64,000 bases of DNA, taken from the NCBI RefSeq assembly GCF_017498065.1, contig NZ_JAGDFX010000021.1, positions 1 to 64,000 of the forward strand. The letters are read 5' to 3'. The stretch is from Oceanisphaera pacifica (lineage in GTDB: Bacteria > Pseudomonadota > Gammaproteobacteria > Enterobacterales > Aeromonadaceae). The stretch's first letter is position 1. Each line of letters opens with the position of its first letter. Made by a program: the position numbers and the translations under genes. Positions 48,515-60,316 of the stretch are shown piece after piece. The notes beneath the pieces were generated by a model, which worked only from the letters and a program-made list of their open reading frames with translations, did not search any database and had not been told where the DNA came from.

Positions 48515-49123
48515 ATGAAAAAAGCAGCCGCACTAAGTATTTTATTATGGTCAGTGAGTGCCACGGCACTCGCTGATGCACGGGCTGAACTACAGCAAAA
48601 ATTGTCTTCTTTTAAGCAGTTTTCTGCTGAATTTAGTCAACAAGTGTTTGATGAACTTGGTGAGCCGATGCAAAACGCCACTGGTACTATGGCACTGGCG
48701 CGCCCGGATCGTTTTCGATGGCATACGCTTACGCCCGATGAAAGTGACATTGTGTCTGATGGGCAAAGTGTGTGGATGTATGACCCTTTTGTCGAGCAGG
48801 TTAGTATAGCGCCGCTAGAAGAAGCCATTCAAAATACGCCGTTTTTGCTGATTGCAGGGGACGATGATTCGCGGTGGCAGCACTACGAAGTGGCGCAAAA
48901 GGGCGATGCCTATGTGGTGACCAGTAAAGATCCCAGCGAGTTAATCAGTCAATTTAGCCTGAGCTTTGATGATAACAACCGTATTCAGCGTTTTAGTGTG
49001 TTGGAGTCGGGCGGCCAGCGCAGTGAATTTACACTCAACAATGTCAATACCGCGCCTAAAGTTAACGCCAGCAGCTTCACCTTTACGCCACCCGCAGGCG
49101 TGATGATAGATGATCAACGGTAA
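48515..49123 (+). CDS. lolA: Outer-membrane lipoprotein carrier LolA
   Basis: Periplasmic chaperone that carries lipoproteins from LolCDE to LolB. 202 residues with a signal peptide cleaved near residues 20-21 (ATALA|DARAEL). LSSFKQFSAEFSQQVFDELG and MALARPDRFRWHT are the family's opening strands with the conserved Arg. The ATG begins directly after the ftsK stop codon, so translation is coupled. Confidence 0.94.
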   Translation: MKKAAALSILLWSVSATALADARAELQQKLSSFKQFSAEFSQQVFDELGEPMQNATGTMALARPDRFRWHTLTPDESDIVSDGQSVWMYDPFVEQVSIAPLEEAIQNTPFLLIAGDDDSRWQHYEVAQKGDAYVVTSKDPSELISQFSLSFDDNNRIQRFSVLESGGQRSEFTLNNVNTAPKVNASSFTFTPPAGVMIDDQR

Positions 49124-49200
49124 AAGAAAGCGGTCAGCGATAAGCTGTAAGCTATCAGAAAAAAAACGGTGCCAAACCAAACATAAAATAGGGCAGAGGG
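49124..49200. repeat. Short heptad remnant after lolA
   Basis: GCGGTCA, GCGATAA, GCTGTAA and GCTATCA follow each other at 49131-49158 in 7-base phase, directly after the lolA stop, then CAAACCAAAC-like sequence. This is the smallest heptad block in the window. Confidence 0.65.
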
Positions 49201-49445
49201 CAGGTCTCAACTCACGTCTGATGGTCTACGTAAGATGTGCATTCAGTCTTCCCAGCCACATCGGAATTATCTAGAGGGTAGCTCACCTACAGCTCCGGTG
49301 ATAAGGAGGGGGCTGCTGGAATAGCCTCAGCAGACCGTCACATAACAGGGATGTTATGTGTTGAGCGTTACAAGGAGGTACTTGAAGCGTGTCTGGGGAG
49401 CTTACCCAGTTGCCTCTGAACTCTAATCTGAAGCTGCTCTGCTTC
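49201..49445 (+). ncRNA. Candidate structured RNA leader upstream of rarA
   Basis: Five hairpins occur in order: TCACC/GGTGA (49283-49287, 49297-49301), CTGCTG/CAGCAG (49313-49318, 49328-49333), CACATAACA/TGTTATGTG with a GGGA loop (49339-49347, 49352-49360), CTGGG/CCCAG (49393-49397, 49405-49409) and GAAGC/GCTTC (49430-49434, 49441-49445). No open frame is convincing. It may be a leader, an independent small RNA or a short mobile element. I do not recognise the family. Confidence 0.4.
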
Positions 49446-49470
49446 GTATAGATCGTGGAGATGAAATGAC

Positions 49471-50799
49471 ATGAGCACCTTGAGTCTCGACTTTGAACAA
49501 GATGACTTTCGGCCACTGGCTGCCCGTATGCGGCCACAGCAGTTAGGTCAATATCTAGGGCAAGCACATATTTTAGGGCCCGATAAACCGCTGCGCCGAG
49601 CGCTTGAAGCGGGGCACTGTCATTCTATGATCTTGTGGGGGCCACCCGGCACCGGCAAGACCACGTTGGCGGAGCTGATTGGTCAGTATTGTGACGCGCA
49701 AATAGAGCGCGTATCGGCGGTCACTTCGGGTGTGAAAGAGATTCGAGCGGCCATAGAACGTGCGCGCGAGCATAAGCTTGCGGGGCGACGTACCATTTTA
49801 TTTGTAGACGAAGTACACCGCTTTAACAAGTCTCAGCAAGACGCCTTTTTACCTCATATAGAAGATGGCACAGTAACTTTTATTGGTGCCACAACCGAAA
49901 ACCCCTCTTTTGAGCTGAACAACGCCTTATTATCTCGAGCGCGGGTGTATTTACTTAAATGCCTAGATACGCAAGATATTGAGCAGATGATAAGCCAAGC
50001 GTTGAACGATGAGCGAGGCTTGGCAGGACACAATATCGAGCTGGCCGAGGGAGTACAACGAGCCTTGGCTGAGTTAGTGGATGGCGATGGTCGCAAAGCC
50101 CTCAACTACCTTGAATTGCTGGCTGATATGGCCGAGGTGCAGGGCGATGTACGTCATATTAATTTGCCCCTGTTGGCTGAGGTAACCGGTGAGCGGCTAG
50201 CGCGATTTGATAATCAAGGCGATATTTATTATGACCTGATTTCGGCTATTCATAAGTCGATTCGCGGCTCTAATCCCGATGCCGGTTTATATTGGTATGC
50301 TCGCATGATCAGTGCGGGCTGCGATCCTTTGTATATTGCTCGGCGTTTATTAGCCATTGCCTCAGAAGATATAGGGTTAGCGGATCCGAAAGCCATGGAT
50401 GTGGCCTTAACCGCGTGGGACTGTTTTACCCGTGTAGGGCCGGCGGAAGGGGAGCGCGCTATTGCGCAAGCCATTGTTTATTTGGCCTGTGCCCCAAAAA
50501 GTAACGCCTTATATACCGCCTGGAACACCGCCTTAAAAGAAGCCCGCGAACTCCCCGATTACGACGTGCCCATGCATTTGCGTAATGCGCCCACTAAGCT
50601 GATGAAAGAGATGGGGCATGGCCACGAATACCGTTATGCCCATCATGAGCCGGGCGCTTATGCGGCGGGCGAAACTTATTTACCCGAGGCTTTGGCTGGG
50701 CGGCGTTATTATCAGCCAAATGAGCGAGGTTTTGAGCAAAAAGTAAAAGCCAAGCTTGCATATTTGGACAATCTTGACCAAGAAGCTAAAAAATCATAA
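49471..50799 (+). CDS. rarA: Replication-associated recombination protein A
   Basis: RarA (MgsA) is an AAA+ clamp-loader relative that acts at stalled forks and interacts with SSB. 442 residues. [16 protein letters not shown], Walker [13 protein letters not shown], Walker [16 protein letters not shown] and sensor [12 protein letters not shown] are all present; the C-terminal tetramerisation helices end in [23 protein letters not shown] at 49457-49460 precedes the ATG. Confidence 0.95.
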   Translation: MSTLSLDFEQDDFRPLAARMRPQQLGQYLGQAHILGPDKPLRRALEAGHCHSMILWGPPGTGKTTLAELIGQYCDAQIERVSAVTSGVKEIRAAIERAREHKLAGRRTILFVDEVHRFNKSQQDAFLPHIEDGTVTFIGATTENPSFELNNALLSRARVYLLKCLDTQDIEQMISQALNDERGLAGHNIELAEGVQRALAELVDGDGRKALNYLELLADMAEVQGDVRHINLPLLAEVTGERLARFDNQGDIYYDLISAIHKSIRGSNPDAGLYWYARMISAGCDPLYIARRLLAIASEDIGLADPKAMDVALTAWDCFTRVGPAEGERAIAQAIVYLACAPKSNALYTAWNTALKEARELPDYDVPMHLRNAPTKLMKEMGHGHEYRYAHHEPGAYAAGETYLPEALAGRRYYQPNERGFEQKVKAKLAYLDNLDQEAKKS

Positions 50800-50915
50800 C
50801 CAATCACAGGCCGCTTGGTTGGCTCTAGGTCGGGCGGCTGTTAAACTTGTCATTCATTTACTGACTTCAACTGTGCGTGCTGCACGCAGGCACACTAGTG
50901 CATTTAATAAGGTAA

Positions 50916-52217
<1,302 letters not shown>

Positions 52218-52257
52218 GGTTTAACGCTCCCCCATAAAAGCCATCTCTGTAGGCAAT

Positions 52258-52302
52258 AAAGCCGCAGTTCAGCAACTTAAGGTTGCCGAGCTGCGGCTTT
52301 TT
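52258..52302 (+). terminator. Terminator of serS
   Basis: AAAGCCGCAG at 52258-52267 pairs with CTGCGGCTTT at 52291-52300, with an inner GCAAC/GGTTGC stem, then Ts. The rest of the 400-base gap to the AbgT gene is AT-rich promoter DNA without repeats that I could see. Confidence 0.85.
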
Positions 52303-52622
52303 ACGTAGAGCACAGCGCTGTCAGCTTGACCCTCTTAACAAGGAGGCGGCTATTAGCCTCATAGTATGACTTTTTTACGGCCGATCATTTCGCTACTTTT
52401 CTTGATAGCAGTCAAATTAATTACAACCAATTAACATATCAGTATCATATGTTGTTGATGTCCCTTTCTCTCTATGTATAATCCACCGCTAAATATTAAT
52501 AAAGCAGCATATTTGTTGGTTTGTTTTTTGTTCGTTGGATTTATAGGCTGTTTTTCAGGCTGGTTTTATTACTATTCGAGCCATAGCGTCAGCACTATGG
52601 CGTGTTTTCAGGGAGAAAGAAG

Positions 52623-54239
52623 ATGACCTCACCTTCAACACAGCGTCAGGCCAAAGGTTTTGAGCCGGCTGGGAAGAGAAAAGCCTTTACGCGTTTTTTA
52701 GATGCCGTGGAGTGGCTGGGTAACTTGTTACCGCACCCCATTACATTATTTGCGCTGTTTTGTATCGCCATTTTAATTGCCTCTGGTATAGCAGGCTATT
52801 TTGAGTTGAGCGTAATCGACCCTAGGCCAGAAGGAGCCAAAGGGCGCGCCAGTGATGGCATGATCCAGGTTGTTAGCTTACTTAATGGTGAAGGCTTAGC
52901 GCGCATTGTGGGCAATTTGGTCAGTAATTTTACCGGCTTTGCTCCGCTTGGCACAGTGCTCGTGGCCTTGCTCGGGGTCGGGATTGCCGAACATTCAGGC
53001 TTGTTATCTGCGGCGATGCGCGCCTTGGTGATGAATGCGTCGCAGCGTATGGTGACCATTACCGTGGTATTTGCCGGTATTGTTTCTAATACGGCATCTG
53101 AGCTGGGATATGTAGTGTTGATCCCGCTGGCTGCCATGATTTTTCATTCGTTAGGGCGACACCCATTAGCAGGGCTTGCCGCCGCTTTTGCGGGGGTTTC
53201 TGGTGGCTATAGCGCTAACTTATTACTGGGTACTGTTGATCCGTTATTGTCTGGTATTACGCAAACGGCAGCACAGATTATTGATGCCGAATACATAGTG
53301 GGCCCAGAGGTAAACTGGTACTTTATGTTTGTGAGTACCTTTGTGATCGCGGGGTTAGGCGCCTTAGTGACCGAAAAAATAGTGGAGCCTAAATTAGGAC
53401 CTTACAATGTGGAAGAGGCCGAAGACGACATTGACACCCAACATATGGGCGCTGTCACCGCTAATGAAAAGCGAGCGTTAAAAGGAGCAGGTTTAGCGGC
53501 GTTAGTGGTATGTGCTTTGTTGGCGCTCACCATAGTGCCGGAAAACGGTGTGTTACGTCACCCTGTTACCGGTGATATTGCCGGCTCGCCTTTTTTAAAG
53601 GGCATAGTGGCGTTTATTTTTGTGTTTTTTGCCATTCCCGGTTTTGTATATGGCCGTATGATGCGCACCATGAAAAGCGATCGTGATGTGATTGATGCCA
53701 TGTCAAAAAGCATGAGCTCGATGGGCATGTACATTGTATTAGTATTTTTTGCGGCTCAGTTTGTGGCGTTTTTTAGCTGGACTAACTTTGGCACAGTGAT
53801 TGCGGTACAAGGCGCAACCTTTTTACAAAATATAGGCTTAACCGGCCCCATGCTGATGATTTGCTTTATCGTATTGTGTGGCTTTATTAACCTAATGCTA
53901 GGCTCGGCCTCGGCACAATGGGCGGTAACGGCACCTATTTTTGTGCCTATGCTCATGCTGGTCGGCTATTCGCCAGAAGTGGTTCAGGCGGCGTATCGCA
54001 TCGGGGATTCAACCACCAATATTATTACGCCCATGATGAGTTATTTTGGTCTGATCATGGCGGTAGCGGTGCGCTATAAGAAAGACTTAGGCATTGGTAC
54101 CTTAATGGCTATTATGCTGCCTTATTCGTTGGTGTTTTTATTAGGGTGGAGCCTATTGTTCTTTGTGTGGGTGTTTGTGTTCGGCCTGCCAGTTGGGCCG
54201 GGCGCTGCTACTTTTTATGAGGTGATGTCTTCTTCATAA
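52623..54239 (+). CDS. AbgT family transporter
   Basis: Inner-membrane protein of the AbgT (p-aminobenzoyl-glutamate) family, 538 residues with about nine helices and two re-entrant hairpins. LLPHPITLFALFCIAI, NFTGFAPLGTVLVALLGVGIAE, GGYSANLLLGTVDPLL and IGDSTTNIITPMMSYF match the family throughout. Members either import aminobenzoyl-glutamate or export sulfonamides (MtrF, YdaH); no abgAB hydrolase genes lie nearby. ATG 52623 follows GGGAG at about 52611; the frame-open GTG at 52602 lacks a site. Confidence 0.9.
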   Translation: MTSPSTQRQAKGFEPAGKRKAFTRFLDAVEWLGNLLPHPITLFALFCIAILIASGIAGYFELSVIDPRPEGAKGRASDGMIQVVSLLNGEGLARIVGNLVSNFTGFAPLGTVLVALLGVGIAEHSGLLSAAMRALVMNASQRMVTITVVFAGIVSNTASELGYVVLIPLAAMIFHSLGRHPLAGLAAAFAGVSGGYSANLLLGTVDPLLSGITQTAAQIIDAEYIVGPEVNWYFMFVSTFVIAGLGALVTEKIVEPKLGPYNVEEAEDDIDTQHMGAVTANEKRALKGAGLAALVVCALLALTIVPENGVLRHPVTGDIAGSPFLKGIVAFIFVFFAIPGFVYGRMMRTMKSDRDVIDAMSKSMSSMGMYIVLVFFAAQFVAFFSWTNFGTVIAVQGATFLQNIGLTGPMLMICFIVLCGFINLMLGSASAQWAVTAPIFVPMLMLVGYSPEVVQAAYRIGDSTTNIITPMMSYFGLIMAVAVRYKKDLGIGTLMAIMLPYSLVFLLGWSLLFFVWVFVFGLPVGPGAATFYEVMSSS

Positions 54240-54270
54240 AGCATGCTTGGCACAAAAAGAGTGCTCATTA

Positions 54271-54309
54271 TAAAAAGGGGAATGTGGGAGGCTACATTCC
54301 CCTTTTTTG
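54271..54309 (+). terminator. Terminator of the AbgT gene
   Basis: AAAAAGGGGAATGT at 54272-54285 pairs with ACATTCCCCTTTTT at 54294-54307, with an 8-base loop and a T-run. Confidence 0.88.
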
Positions 54310-54419
54310 TGTTGTAAAAGTAGTTTTATGTTGAATGAAGTTTATCCGTTTTTCTTTCGCCTTTTGGCTGCTTACTTTGGTAGAATACGCGACATTAATC
54401 AGGTGCTCGGCAGTTAATG

Positions 54420-54908
54420 ATGGTTTGGATAGACTATGTAATTTTAGGCATAATTGCGCTTTCGGCCATTATTAGCCTAGTAAGAGGCTTTGTAAAAGAA
54501 GCAATGTCACTGGTAACTTGGTTTGCTGCTTTTTTTGTTGCCAGCCAATTTTATGCCGATTTAAGCACTTTGCTTGATATTTCAGATCCCCTTATACGCG
54601 ATGGTGCCGCCATTGCCATTCTTTTTGTGTTAACCCTGATCTTGGGTGCGCTCGTCAATTACATCATAGGTGAACTCGTCGTTAAAACGGGGCTTTCAGG
54701 TACGGATCGCGTACTGGGTGTCTGTTTTGGTGCTGTGCGCGGTGTATTGATCGTGGCAGCTCTTATCTTTTTTATCGATACCATGACCGGCTTTTCGCAA
54801 AGTCTGTGGTGGCAACAGTCTCGGTTAATTCCGGAATTCGGTATTATTATCCAGTGGTTCTTCAGCCTGGTGCAAAATTCATCCAGCTTTTTACCCCCCA
54901 AGCCATAA
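54420..54908 (+). CDS. cvpA: CvpA family membrane protein
   Basis: Inner-membrane protein of about 162 residues with four helices, needed for colicin V production in E. coli and implicated in envelope stress and bile tolerance elsewhere. MVWIDYVILGIIALSAIISL, KTGLSGTDRVLGVCFGAVRG and SSSFLPP match closely. Two ATGs are adjacent (54417, 54420); I chose the second to match homologues. purF follows after 20 bases, the conserved pair. I saw no clear PurR box upstream. Confidence 0.93.
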   Translation: MVWIDYVILGIIALSAIISLVRGFVKEAMSLVTWFAAFFVASQFYADLSTLLDISDPLIRDGAAIAILFVLTLILGALVNYIIGELVVKTGLSGTDRVLGVCFGAVRGVLIVAALIFFIDTMTGFSQSLWWQQSRLIPEFGIIIQWFFSLVQNSSSFLPPKP

Positions 54909-54928
54909 TGAATTGAGGAAATTAGGAC

Positions 54929-56449
54929 ATGTGTGGGATTGTCGGAATTTTAGGTACGACTCCAGTAAATCAGGCGCTATATGATGGCCTAACCGTGTTA
55001 CAACATAGAGGCCAAGATGCAGCGGGCATTGTTACCATAGACGGTAATACTTTGCGCCAACGTAAAGCAAATGGCTTAGTACGTGATGTGTTTGAAGAGC
55101 GCCACATGGAGCGCTTGATTGGTAATGTGGGCATTGGTCATGTGCGTTATCCAACCGCAGGTAGCAGCAGTGTTGCACAAGCCCAGCCATTTTATGTCAA
55201 CTCCCCCTTTGGCATAGCGCTGGCGCACAATGGTAATTTAACCAATGCGCGCGAGCTTAAAGAAGAGCAGTTTCGCGTAGCCCGTCGGCACATTAACACC
55301 AGCTCTGATTCAGAAATTCTACTGAACGTATTTGCTCACGAATTAGATCAGCAAACACAAACTCTGCGCCTCGAGCCGAGTCATGTGTTTGCTGCTATTA
55401 GCAAAGTTCATGAGCAAGTGAAGGGCGCTTATGCCACAGTGGCAGCCATTATTGGCCACGGTATGCTGGCATTTCGTGACCCTAATGGGATACGTCCGCT
55501 GGTGTTAGGCAAGCGCGATTGTGAAACCGGTGGCACTGAGTATATGGTGGCCTCAGAAAGTGTGGCGCTTAATGCAGTAGGCTTTGAGTTGATCCGAGAT
55601 ATTGCCCCCGGAGAAGCCGTATATATTACCGAGCAAGGTGAACTCTTTACTGAACAATGCGCTGCTGAGCCTCAGCATCAACCCTGTATTTTTGAATATG
55701 TTTACTTTGCACGACCCGATTCTTTTATTGATAAGGTGTCTGTGTACGGCGCACGCGCGCAAATGGGACAAAAGCTGGGAGATAAAATCGCCCGCGAGTG
55801 GGAAGACTTTGATATTGATGTAGTGATCCCTATTCCTGAGACCTCGTGTGATATCGCACTAGAAATCGCCCATAATCTTGATTTACCTTATCGACAAGGT
55901 TTCGTTAAAAACCGCTATATTGGCCGTACTTTTATTATGCCTGGGCAAGTACAGCGCGAGCAGTCGGTGCGCCGTAAGCTTAATGCGATTCCTTCTGAAT
56001 TTGCCGGTAAAAATGTACTACTGGTTGATGATTCTATTGTTCGTGGCACCACCTCTGAGCAAATTATAAAAATGGCGCGCGAAGCGGGCGCCAAAAAAGT
56101 CTATTTTGCCTCCGCTGCACCAGAAATTCGTTTCCCTAATGTGTATGGCATTGATATGCCCTCGGTCAATGAGCTGATCGCATATGGGCGAGAAGTGGAT
56201 GAAATTTGCCAGCTTATTGGTGCCGATGGTCTTATTTACCAAGAGCTATCAGACTTAGAGAGTGCAGTGCGTCACTTTAACCCAGACTTACGCCGCTTTG
56301 AAACCTCAGTGTTTACGGGAGAGTACGTGACACAAGATGTGAACCAAGCGTATTTAGATGAACTAAATGCCCTGCGTAACGACGGTGCCAAATTAAACGA
56401 TTGCAGTGATAATAGCCACTTAGGCATTTATAACGAAGGTCAATCTTAA
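54929..56449 (+). CDS. purF: Amidophosphoribosyltransferase PurF
   Basis: First committed step of purine synthesis: PRPP plus glutamine to phosphoribosylamine. 506 residues. After Met removal Cys2 in CGIVGI is the glutaminase nucleophile. The phosphoribosyltransferase domain has the PRPP loop [13 protein letters not shown] and [12 protein letters not shown]. Operon with cvpA, ending at a terminator. Confidence 0.97.
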   Translation: MCGIVGILGTTPVNQALYDGLTVLQHRGQDAAGIVTIDGNTLRQRKANGLVRDVFEERHMERLIGNVGIGHVRYPTAGSSSVAQAQPFYVNSPFGIALAHNGNLTNARELKEEQFRVARRHINTSSDSEILLNVFAHELDQQTQTLRLEPSHVFAAISKVHEQVKGAYATVAAIIGHGMLAFRDPNGIRPLVLGKRDCETGGTEYMVASESVALNAVGFELIRDIAPGEAVYITEQGELFTEQCAAEPQHQPCIFEYVYFARPDSFIDKVSVYGARAQMGQKLGDKIAREWEDFDIDVVIPIPETSCDIALEIAHNLDLPYRQGFVKNRYIGRTFIMPGQVQREQSVRRKLNAIPSEFAGKNVLLVDDSIVRGTTSEQIIKMAREAGAKKVYFASAAPEIRFPNVYGIDMPSVNELIAYGREVDEICQLIGADGLIYQELSDLESAVRHFNPDLRRFETSVFTGEYVTQDVNQAYLDELNALRNDGAKLNDCSDNSHLGIYNEGQS

Positions 56450-56466
56450 AACGTACTACTAGATGA

Positions 56467-56493
56467 TAAAAAGGGGCTAAGGCCCCTTTTTTA
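56467..56493 (+). terminator. Terminator of purF
   Basis: AAAAAGGGGC at 56468-56477, a TAAG loop, and GCCCC followed by six Ts, 18 bases after the purF stop codon. Confidence 0.88.
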
Positions 56494-56658
56494 TTGCATT
56501 AATGATGATGTTCAACCGTACTCTTTATAGTAAGTCGCATTCAAAGCCAAATAGAATACAGTGATAGACTTGTGTAGTATGGTGATTTTATCCAGATAAA
56601 TAATTGACGTTATAGCAAATTGCCCCTTAACCCATATTAGAGATGCCACTATCCCTTT

Positions 56659-59292
56659 ATGCTGATCTCCATTATAGAACAGGCCATATTAATACTGGCT
56701 TCAGGCTGGTTATTGGCAATGAATATACGCCTAGTCCAACCTTATCCTAGGTTATTGCCCCTTACTTCAGGATTTTGGTTGGGCATGATTGCGATTGCCT
56801 GCATTACTATGCCATTCACTATTGGGCCGGGTGTGTTACTGGATGTGGCCGATGCGGTCATTTTTGTTGCGGGATTGCTCAGTGGGCTACTTACCGGTGG
56901 GTTAGCCTTTATTTTGGCCGCGAGTGTTTATATTTGGATAAATGATGCGAGCGCCTTAGTTAGTATTGTGAGTATGGCGCTGGCATTATCTTTAGGTTTA
57001 ATATGTCGGTATGCGCTTTTACAAGGGCGACTCTCTCTTAATATTAAATACTTATTGCCGCTTTCCATCTTGCTGCATTGCATGAGTATGAGCTTACTTT
57101 ATCTGACGGTAGAGCCGCAATTACAAGCGCACTTATTATCTATGATGCTGCCTTTTATGGTCGTGGCGGTGCCGCTAACCTTAATGCTAATCTTTATTTT
57201 AAAAGATGCGCATGACCGCCAACAAGAGCAACAAACACTGGCAAGCAGTCAGGCGCGTTTACTCGCGATTACCAGCGCACTCCCCGATATGATGAGTGTG
57301 ATTGACGAGCAGGGCGAGTATATAGAGGTGACGGCAGGCAACATCATCTTTGAGCAAGAAGATCACAGAGCGGTAGGTAAAAATGTGCAAGATGTCTATC
57401 CCGCAGAGCACGCTCAACGTTTGCAAGCCTTTATTAAAGACACCATAGCCCAACAAGCAGTTAATCATATGGTATTTGAATTAGAGGTTGATAATGAACT
57501 GCGTACTTTTGAGAGTGTGGCTCAAGTCGTAAAAGCAGATATTGACGAACGTGATGCCGTGGTTATTCTAAGCCGTGATATCAGTGAGCGCATTAAAGAT
57601 GAGACAGACTTACGCATAGCTGCGGTGGCATTCGAGAGCTTTCAAAGTCTCTTGGTGACAGATAAAAACAATCGTATTCTGCGCGTGAATCGTGCTTTTA
57701 CTGCTATTACCGGTTATCAACAACAAGACGTTCTTGGCAAAACACCCACTATTTTTAGCTCCGGTAAGCACGATAAAGCCTTTTATCGTGAAATGTGGCA
57801 AGACATTACTTCGCAGGGACATTGGCAAGGCGAGATTTACGATAAGCGTAAGTCGGGACAAGTTTACCCCCAGTTGTTGTCAATTAGCGCCGTTAAAGAT
57901 AGCCAAGGCGAGGTCAGTCACTATGTGGCGGGCATGACCGACCTTAGCGCTCAAAAAGAAGACGCTAAAAAAATCCATCATTTGGCATTTTATGATGCGC
58001 TCACAGGTTTACCTAATCGGCGGTTATTGATTAATCGCATTAAGCAAATACAAAGAGACAGTGCTAAACAAAAACGGTTAGGCGCTGTAATTTTTATCGA
58101 CCTTGATCACTTTAAAAAGATTAACGATCTTTGGGGGTTCTCGGTTGGAGACAAGCTACTAAAGCACATTGCTGATCACTTATATCGTTTACTCACAGAA
58201 GAAGATTGCTTAGCTCGGCTGGGGAGTGATCAGTTTGTATTAGTGCTAGAGCCGCAGGCAGATAATAAAGCTGAGTTAGTTGAATATCTAACGCAGTACA
58301 GCCAACGGTTATTTACGGCACTAGAACAACCTTACCATCATGCAGAGCAAGGCTTACGTAGCAGTGCCTGCTTAGGTATAGCCGAGCTTGCTGGAAGCCG
58401 CCATTCAGCAGAAGAATTATTACACCAAGCAGAAATGGCTATGTATGCAGCCAAGGCAGTAGGGAAGGGGGAGTGGCGACTGTTTGAGCCTAAAATGCAA
58501 GATGCGTTATCAGCACGCTTATTATTAGAAGAAGACATTAAGCGAGGCTTAGCAGCAAAAGAGTTTTGTGTGTTCTTTCAAGCACAGTTTAATAGCGACA
58601 AAAAGCTGGTTGGAGCCGAGGCATTAGTGCGCTGGCATCATCCTACTCGCGGCTTATTAGCCCCTGGTGCTTTTATTGAAGTGGCAGAAGCGTCGAGCAT
58701 AATGAGCAGCATTGACCAAGTTGTGTTGTTGCGCGCCTGCGAACAAATGGCGCGCTGGGCTGATATGCCTATTTTTCGAGATATCACAGTGTCGGTGAAC
58801 ATTAGTCCAGCTCAGCTCTATCAGCACCATTTTGTAGAAGATGTGTTGGCGGTGATCGAAAAAACTGGTGCCGACCCACAACGGTTAAAACTTGAGCTAA
58901 CAGAGTCCATGTTGGTGACCGATATGTCTCAGGCCATTGAGCGAATGCGCCAATTTAAACAAGCAGGCATTCGTTTTGCGATTGATGACTTTGGTACTGG
59001 ATATTCATCACTACAATACCTGCAACAGTTGCCACTGGATCAATTGAAAATTGATCAGTCTTTTGTGCGCGGCTTGCCCGAAGATTCCAGCAGTTTAGCG
59101 ATTATTCGAGCAGTAATGGCAATGGCAAACAGCTTGGGGTTAGAAGTGATTGCCGAGGGAGTCGAAACCGAGGTGCAGCGTGATATTTTATTCGCCAATC
59201 ATTGTTATTTATACCAAGGCTATTTATATGCTAAGCCTCAAGCGGCGGAGCAATTAGAAGCCATGATGCAGGCTGAGCAAATCAATGTTTAG
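56659..59292 (+). CDS. Membrane PAS-GGDEF-EAL protein, probably c-di-GMP phosphodiesterase
   Basis: 877 residues. The N-terminal membrane region (about 1-185) resembles the 5TM receptor module of LytS-type sensors. Two PAS domains follow (about 205-315 and 320-430; RAFTAITGYQQQDVLGKTP), then a GGDEF domain (about 445-600) whose signature loop is GSDQF, so cyclase activity is doubtful though DLDHFKKINDLWG remains. The EAL domain is complete: EALVRWHHP, SVNISPAQL, LELTESM, DDFGTGYSSL, LKIDQSFVRG and AEGVET, so hydrolysis of c-di-GMP is likely. Monocistronic after a 200-base gap. Confidence 0.9.
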   Translation: MLISIIEQAILILASGWLLAMNIRLVQPYPRLLPLTSGFWLGMIAIACITMPFTIGPGVLLDVADAVIFVAGLLSGLLTGGLAFILAASVYIWINDASALVSIVSMALALSLGLICRYALLQGRLSLNIKYLLPLSILLHCMSMSLLYLTVEPQLQAHLLSMMLPFMVVAVPLTLMLIFILKDAHDRQQEQQTLASSQARLLAITSALPDMMSVIDEQGEYIEVTAGNIIFEQEDHRAVGKNVQDVYPAEHAQRLQAFIKDTIAQQAVNHMVFELEVDNELRTFESVAQVVKADIDERDAVVILSRDISERIKDETDLRIAAVAFESFQSLLVTDKNNRILRVNRAFTAITGYQQQDVLGKTPTIFSSGKHDKAFYREMWQDITSQGHWQGEIYDKRKSGQVYPQLLSISAVKDSQGEVSHYVAGMTDLSAQKEDAKKIHHLAFYDALTGLPNRRLLINRIKQIQRDSAKQKRLGAVIFIDLDHFKKINDLWGFSVGDKLLKHIADHLYRLLTEEDCLARLGSDQFVLVLEPQADNKAELVEYLTQYSQRLFTALEQPYHHAEQGLRSSACLGIAELAGSRHSAEELLHQAEMAMYAAKAVGKGEWRLFEPKMQDALSARLLLEEDIKRGLAAKEFCVFFQAQFNSDKKLVGAEALVRWHHPTRGLLAPGAFIEVAEASSIMSSIDQVVLLRACEQMARWADMPIFRDITVSVNISPAQLYQHHFVEDVLAVIEKTGADPQRLKLELTESMLVTDMSQAIERMRQFKQAGIRFAIDDFGTGYSSLQYLQQLPLDQLKIDQSFVRGLPEDSSSLAIIRAVMAMANSLGLEVIAEGVETEVQRDILFANHCYLYQGYLYAKPQAAEQLEAMMQAEQINV

Positions 59293-59364
59293 ATTTACCT
59301 TAATGCTAACAGCAAAGACAGCCTGCTTTAATATGTGTGGAAAAGTACGCGCTATTATGCCTGC

Positions 59365-60123
59365 TTACACTAAACGGCGAGCCGCACCAATAACAATATC
59401 AATAGCTTGTTGCTCTGCTTGCTGAGCGGTGGCATCATCGGGTATTTCTTGCTGAGTACGGTTAACGATAACGCCTGCCACACAACCGGCTTTTAAACCA
59501 AGGCTGGCACACATGGTAAATAAGGTGGCCGACTCCATCTCATAATTTAATACGCCTAAGTCTTGCCATTCTTTTAAGCTGCCTTGTAGCTCTCTGGGTA
59601 CTCGGGCTGAAAAGGTATCGTAGCGCTCTTGGCCGGGGTAAAAAGTGTCTGATGAGGCGGTAACACCAACATGAGGGGCAATCTCTTGCTCTCGCGCCGA
59701 GTCAACTAAGGCACAACTACAGTCAAAGTCAGCAACAGCCGGAAACTCCAAAGGGGCAAAATGACGACTCGCGCCATCTAAACGTACCGAACCTTGGGTG
59801 ACTATCATGTCTCCCACATTAATATGTGGCTGAATGGCGCCTGTGGTGCCAATACGTAAAAAGGTAGAAACCCCCAGTTGTGCCAGCTCTTCTACTGCAA
59901 TTGAGGTAGAAGGGCCACCAATACCAGTAGAGCAGACCACAACAGCTTTACCATCTAACTCGCCAAGCCAAGAGCTAAATTCGCGTTTACTGGCCAGAGG
60001 ACGTGGGTTAGTCAATTGATTAGCGATGCGGCTGACGCGCTCAGGATCGCCAGGAATAATGGCAAGCTTGGCACCTTGCAAGTCTTGATCGGTAATGCCG
60101 AGATGAAAAACGTGTTTGGTCAT
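59365..60123 (-). CDS. udp: Uridine phosphorylase
   Basis: Cleaves uridine with phosphate to uracil and ribose 1-phosphate in salvage; hexameric, cytoplasmic. 252 residues. [20 protein letters not shown] with phosphate-binding [26 protein letters not shown] and [10 protein letters not shown] are signature parts, and the uracil-contact segment is NYEMESATL. Together with ppnN this window holds two nucleotide-salvage enzymes. Confidence 0.95.
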   Translation of the reverse strand: MTKHVFHLGITDQDLQGAKLAIIPGDPERVSRIANQLTNPRPLASKREFSSWLGELDGKAVVVCSTGIGGPSTSIAVEELAQLGVSTFLRIGTTGAIQPHINVGDMIVTQGSVRLDGASRHFAPLEFPAVADFDCSCALVDSAREQEIAPHVGVTASSDTFYPGQERYDTFSARVPRELQGSLKEWQDLGVLNYEMESATLFTMCASLGLKAGCVAGVIVNRTQQEIPDDATAQQAEQQAIDIVIGAARRLV

Positions 60124-60265
60124 AGTGAGCTCCGAATAACATGATAAAACAACATCATAGAGTACTTAACGCAAAATAACAGCGACTTAAGTCATGTAAG
60201 CGCTGAGAGATTTCTTGTCTATATTCAACTTGGAAAGCGATTAACGACCATCGGCTTTTACAAGC

Positions 60266-60294
60266 TTGACGCTAGCCGTTATGATGGCGATAAG
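60266..60294 (+). promoter_or_regulatory. Probable bamE promoter
   Basis: TTGACG at 60266-60271 and GATAAG at 60289-60294 are 17 bases apart. The bamE ATG lies 22 bases after the -10, leaving a very short leader. Confidence 0.45.
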
Positions 60295-60316
60295 ACCCAC
60301 AAGATACGATGCACCT

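Noticed and set aside
54361-54420. PurR operator ahead of cvpA-purF
   Set aside because: No close match to the palindromic PUR box was seen; only a TAGAAT -10-like hexamer without a -35.
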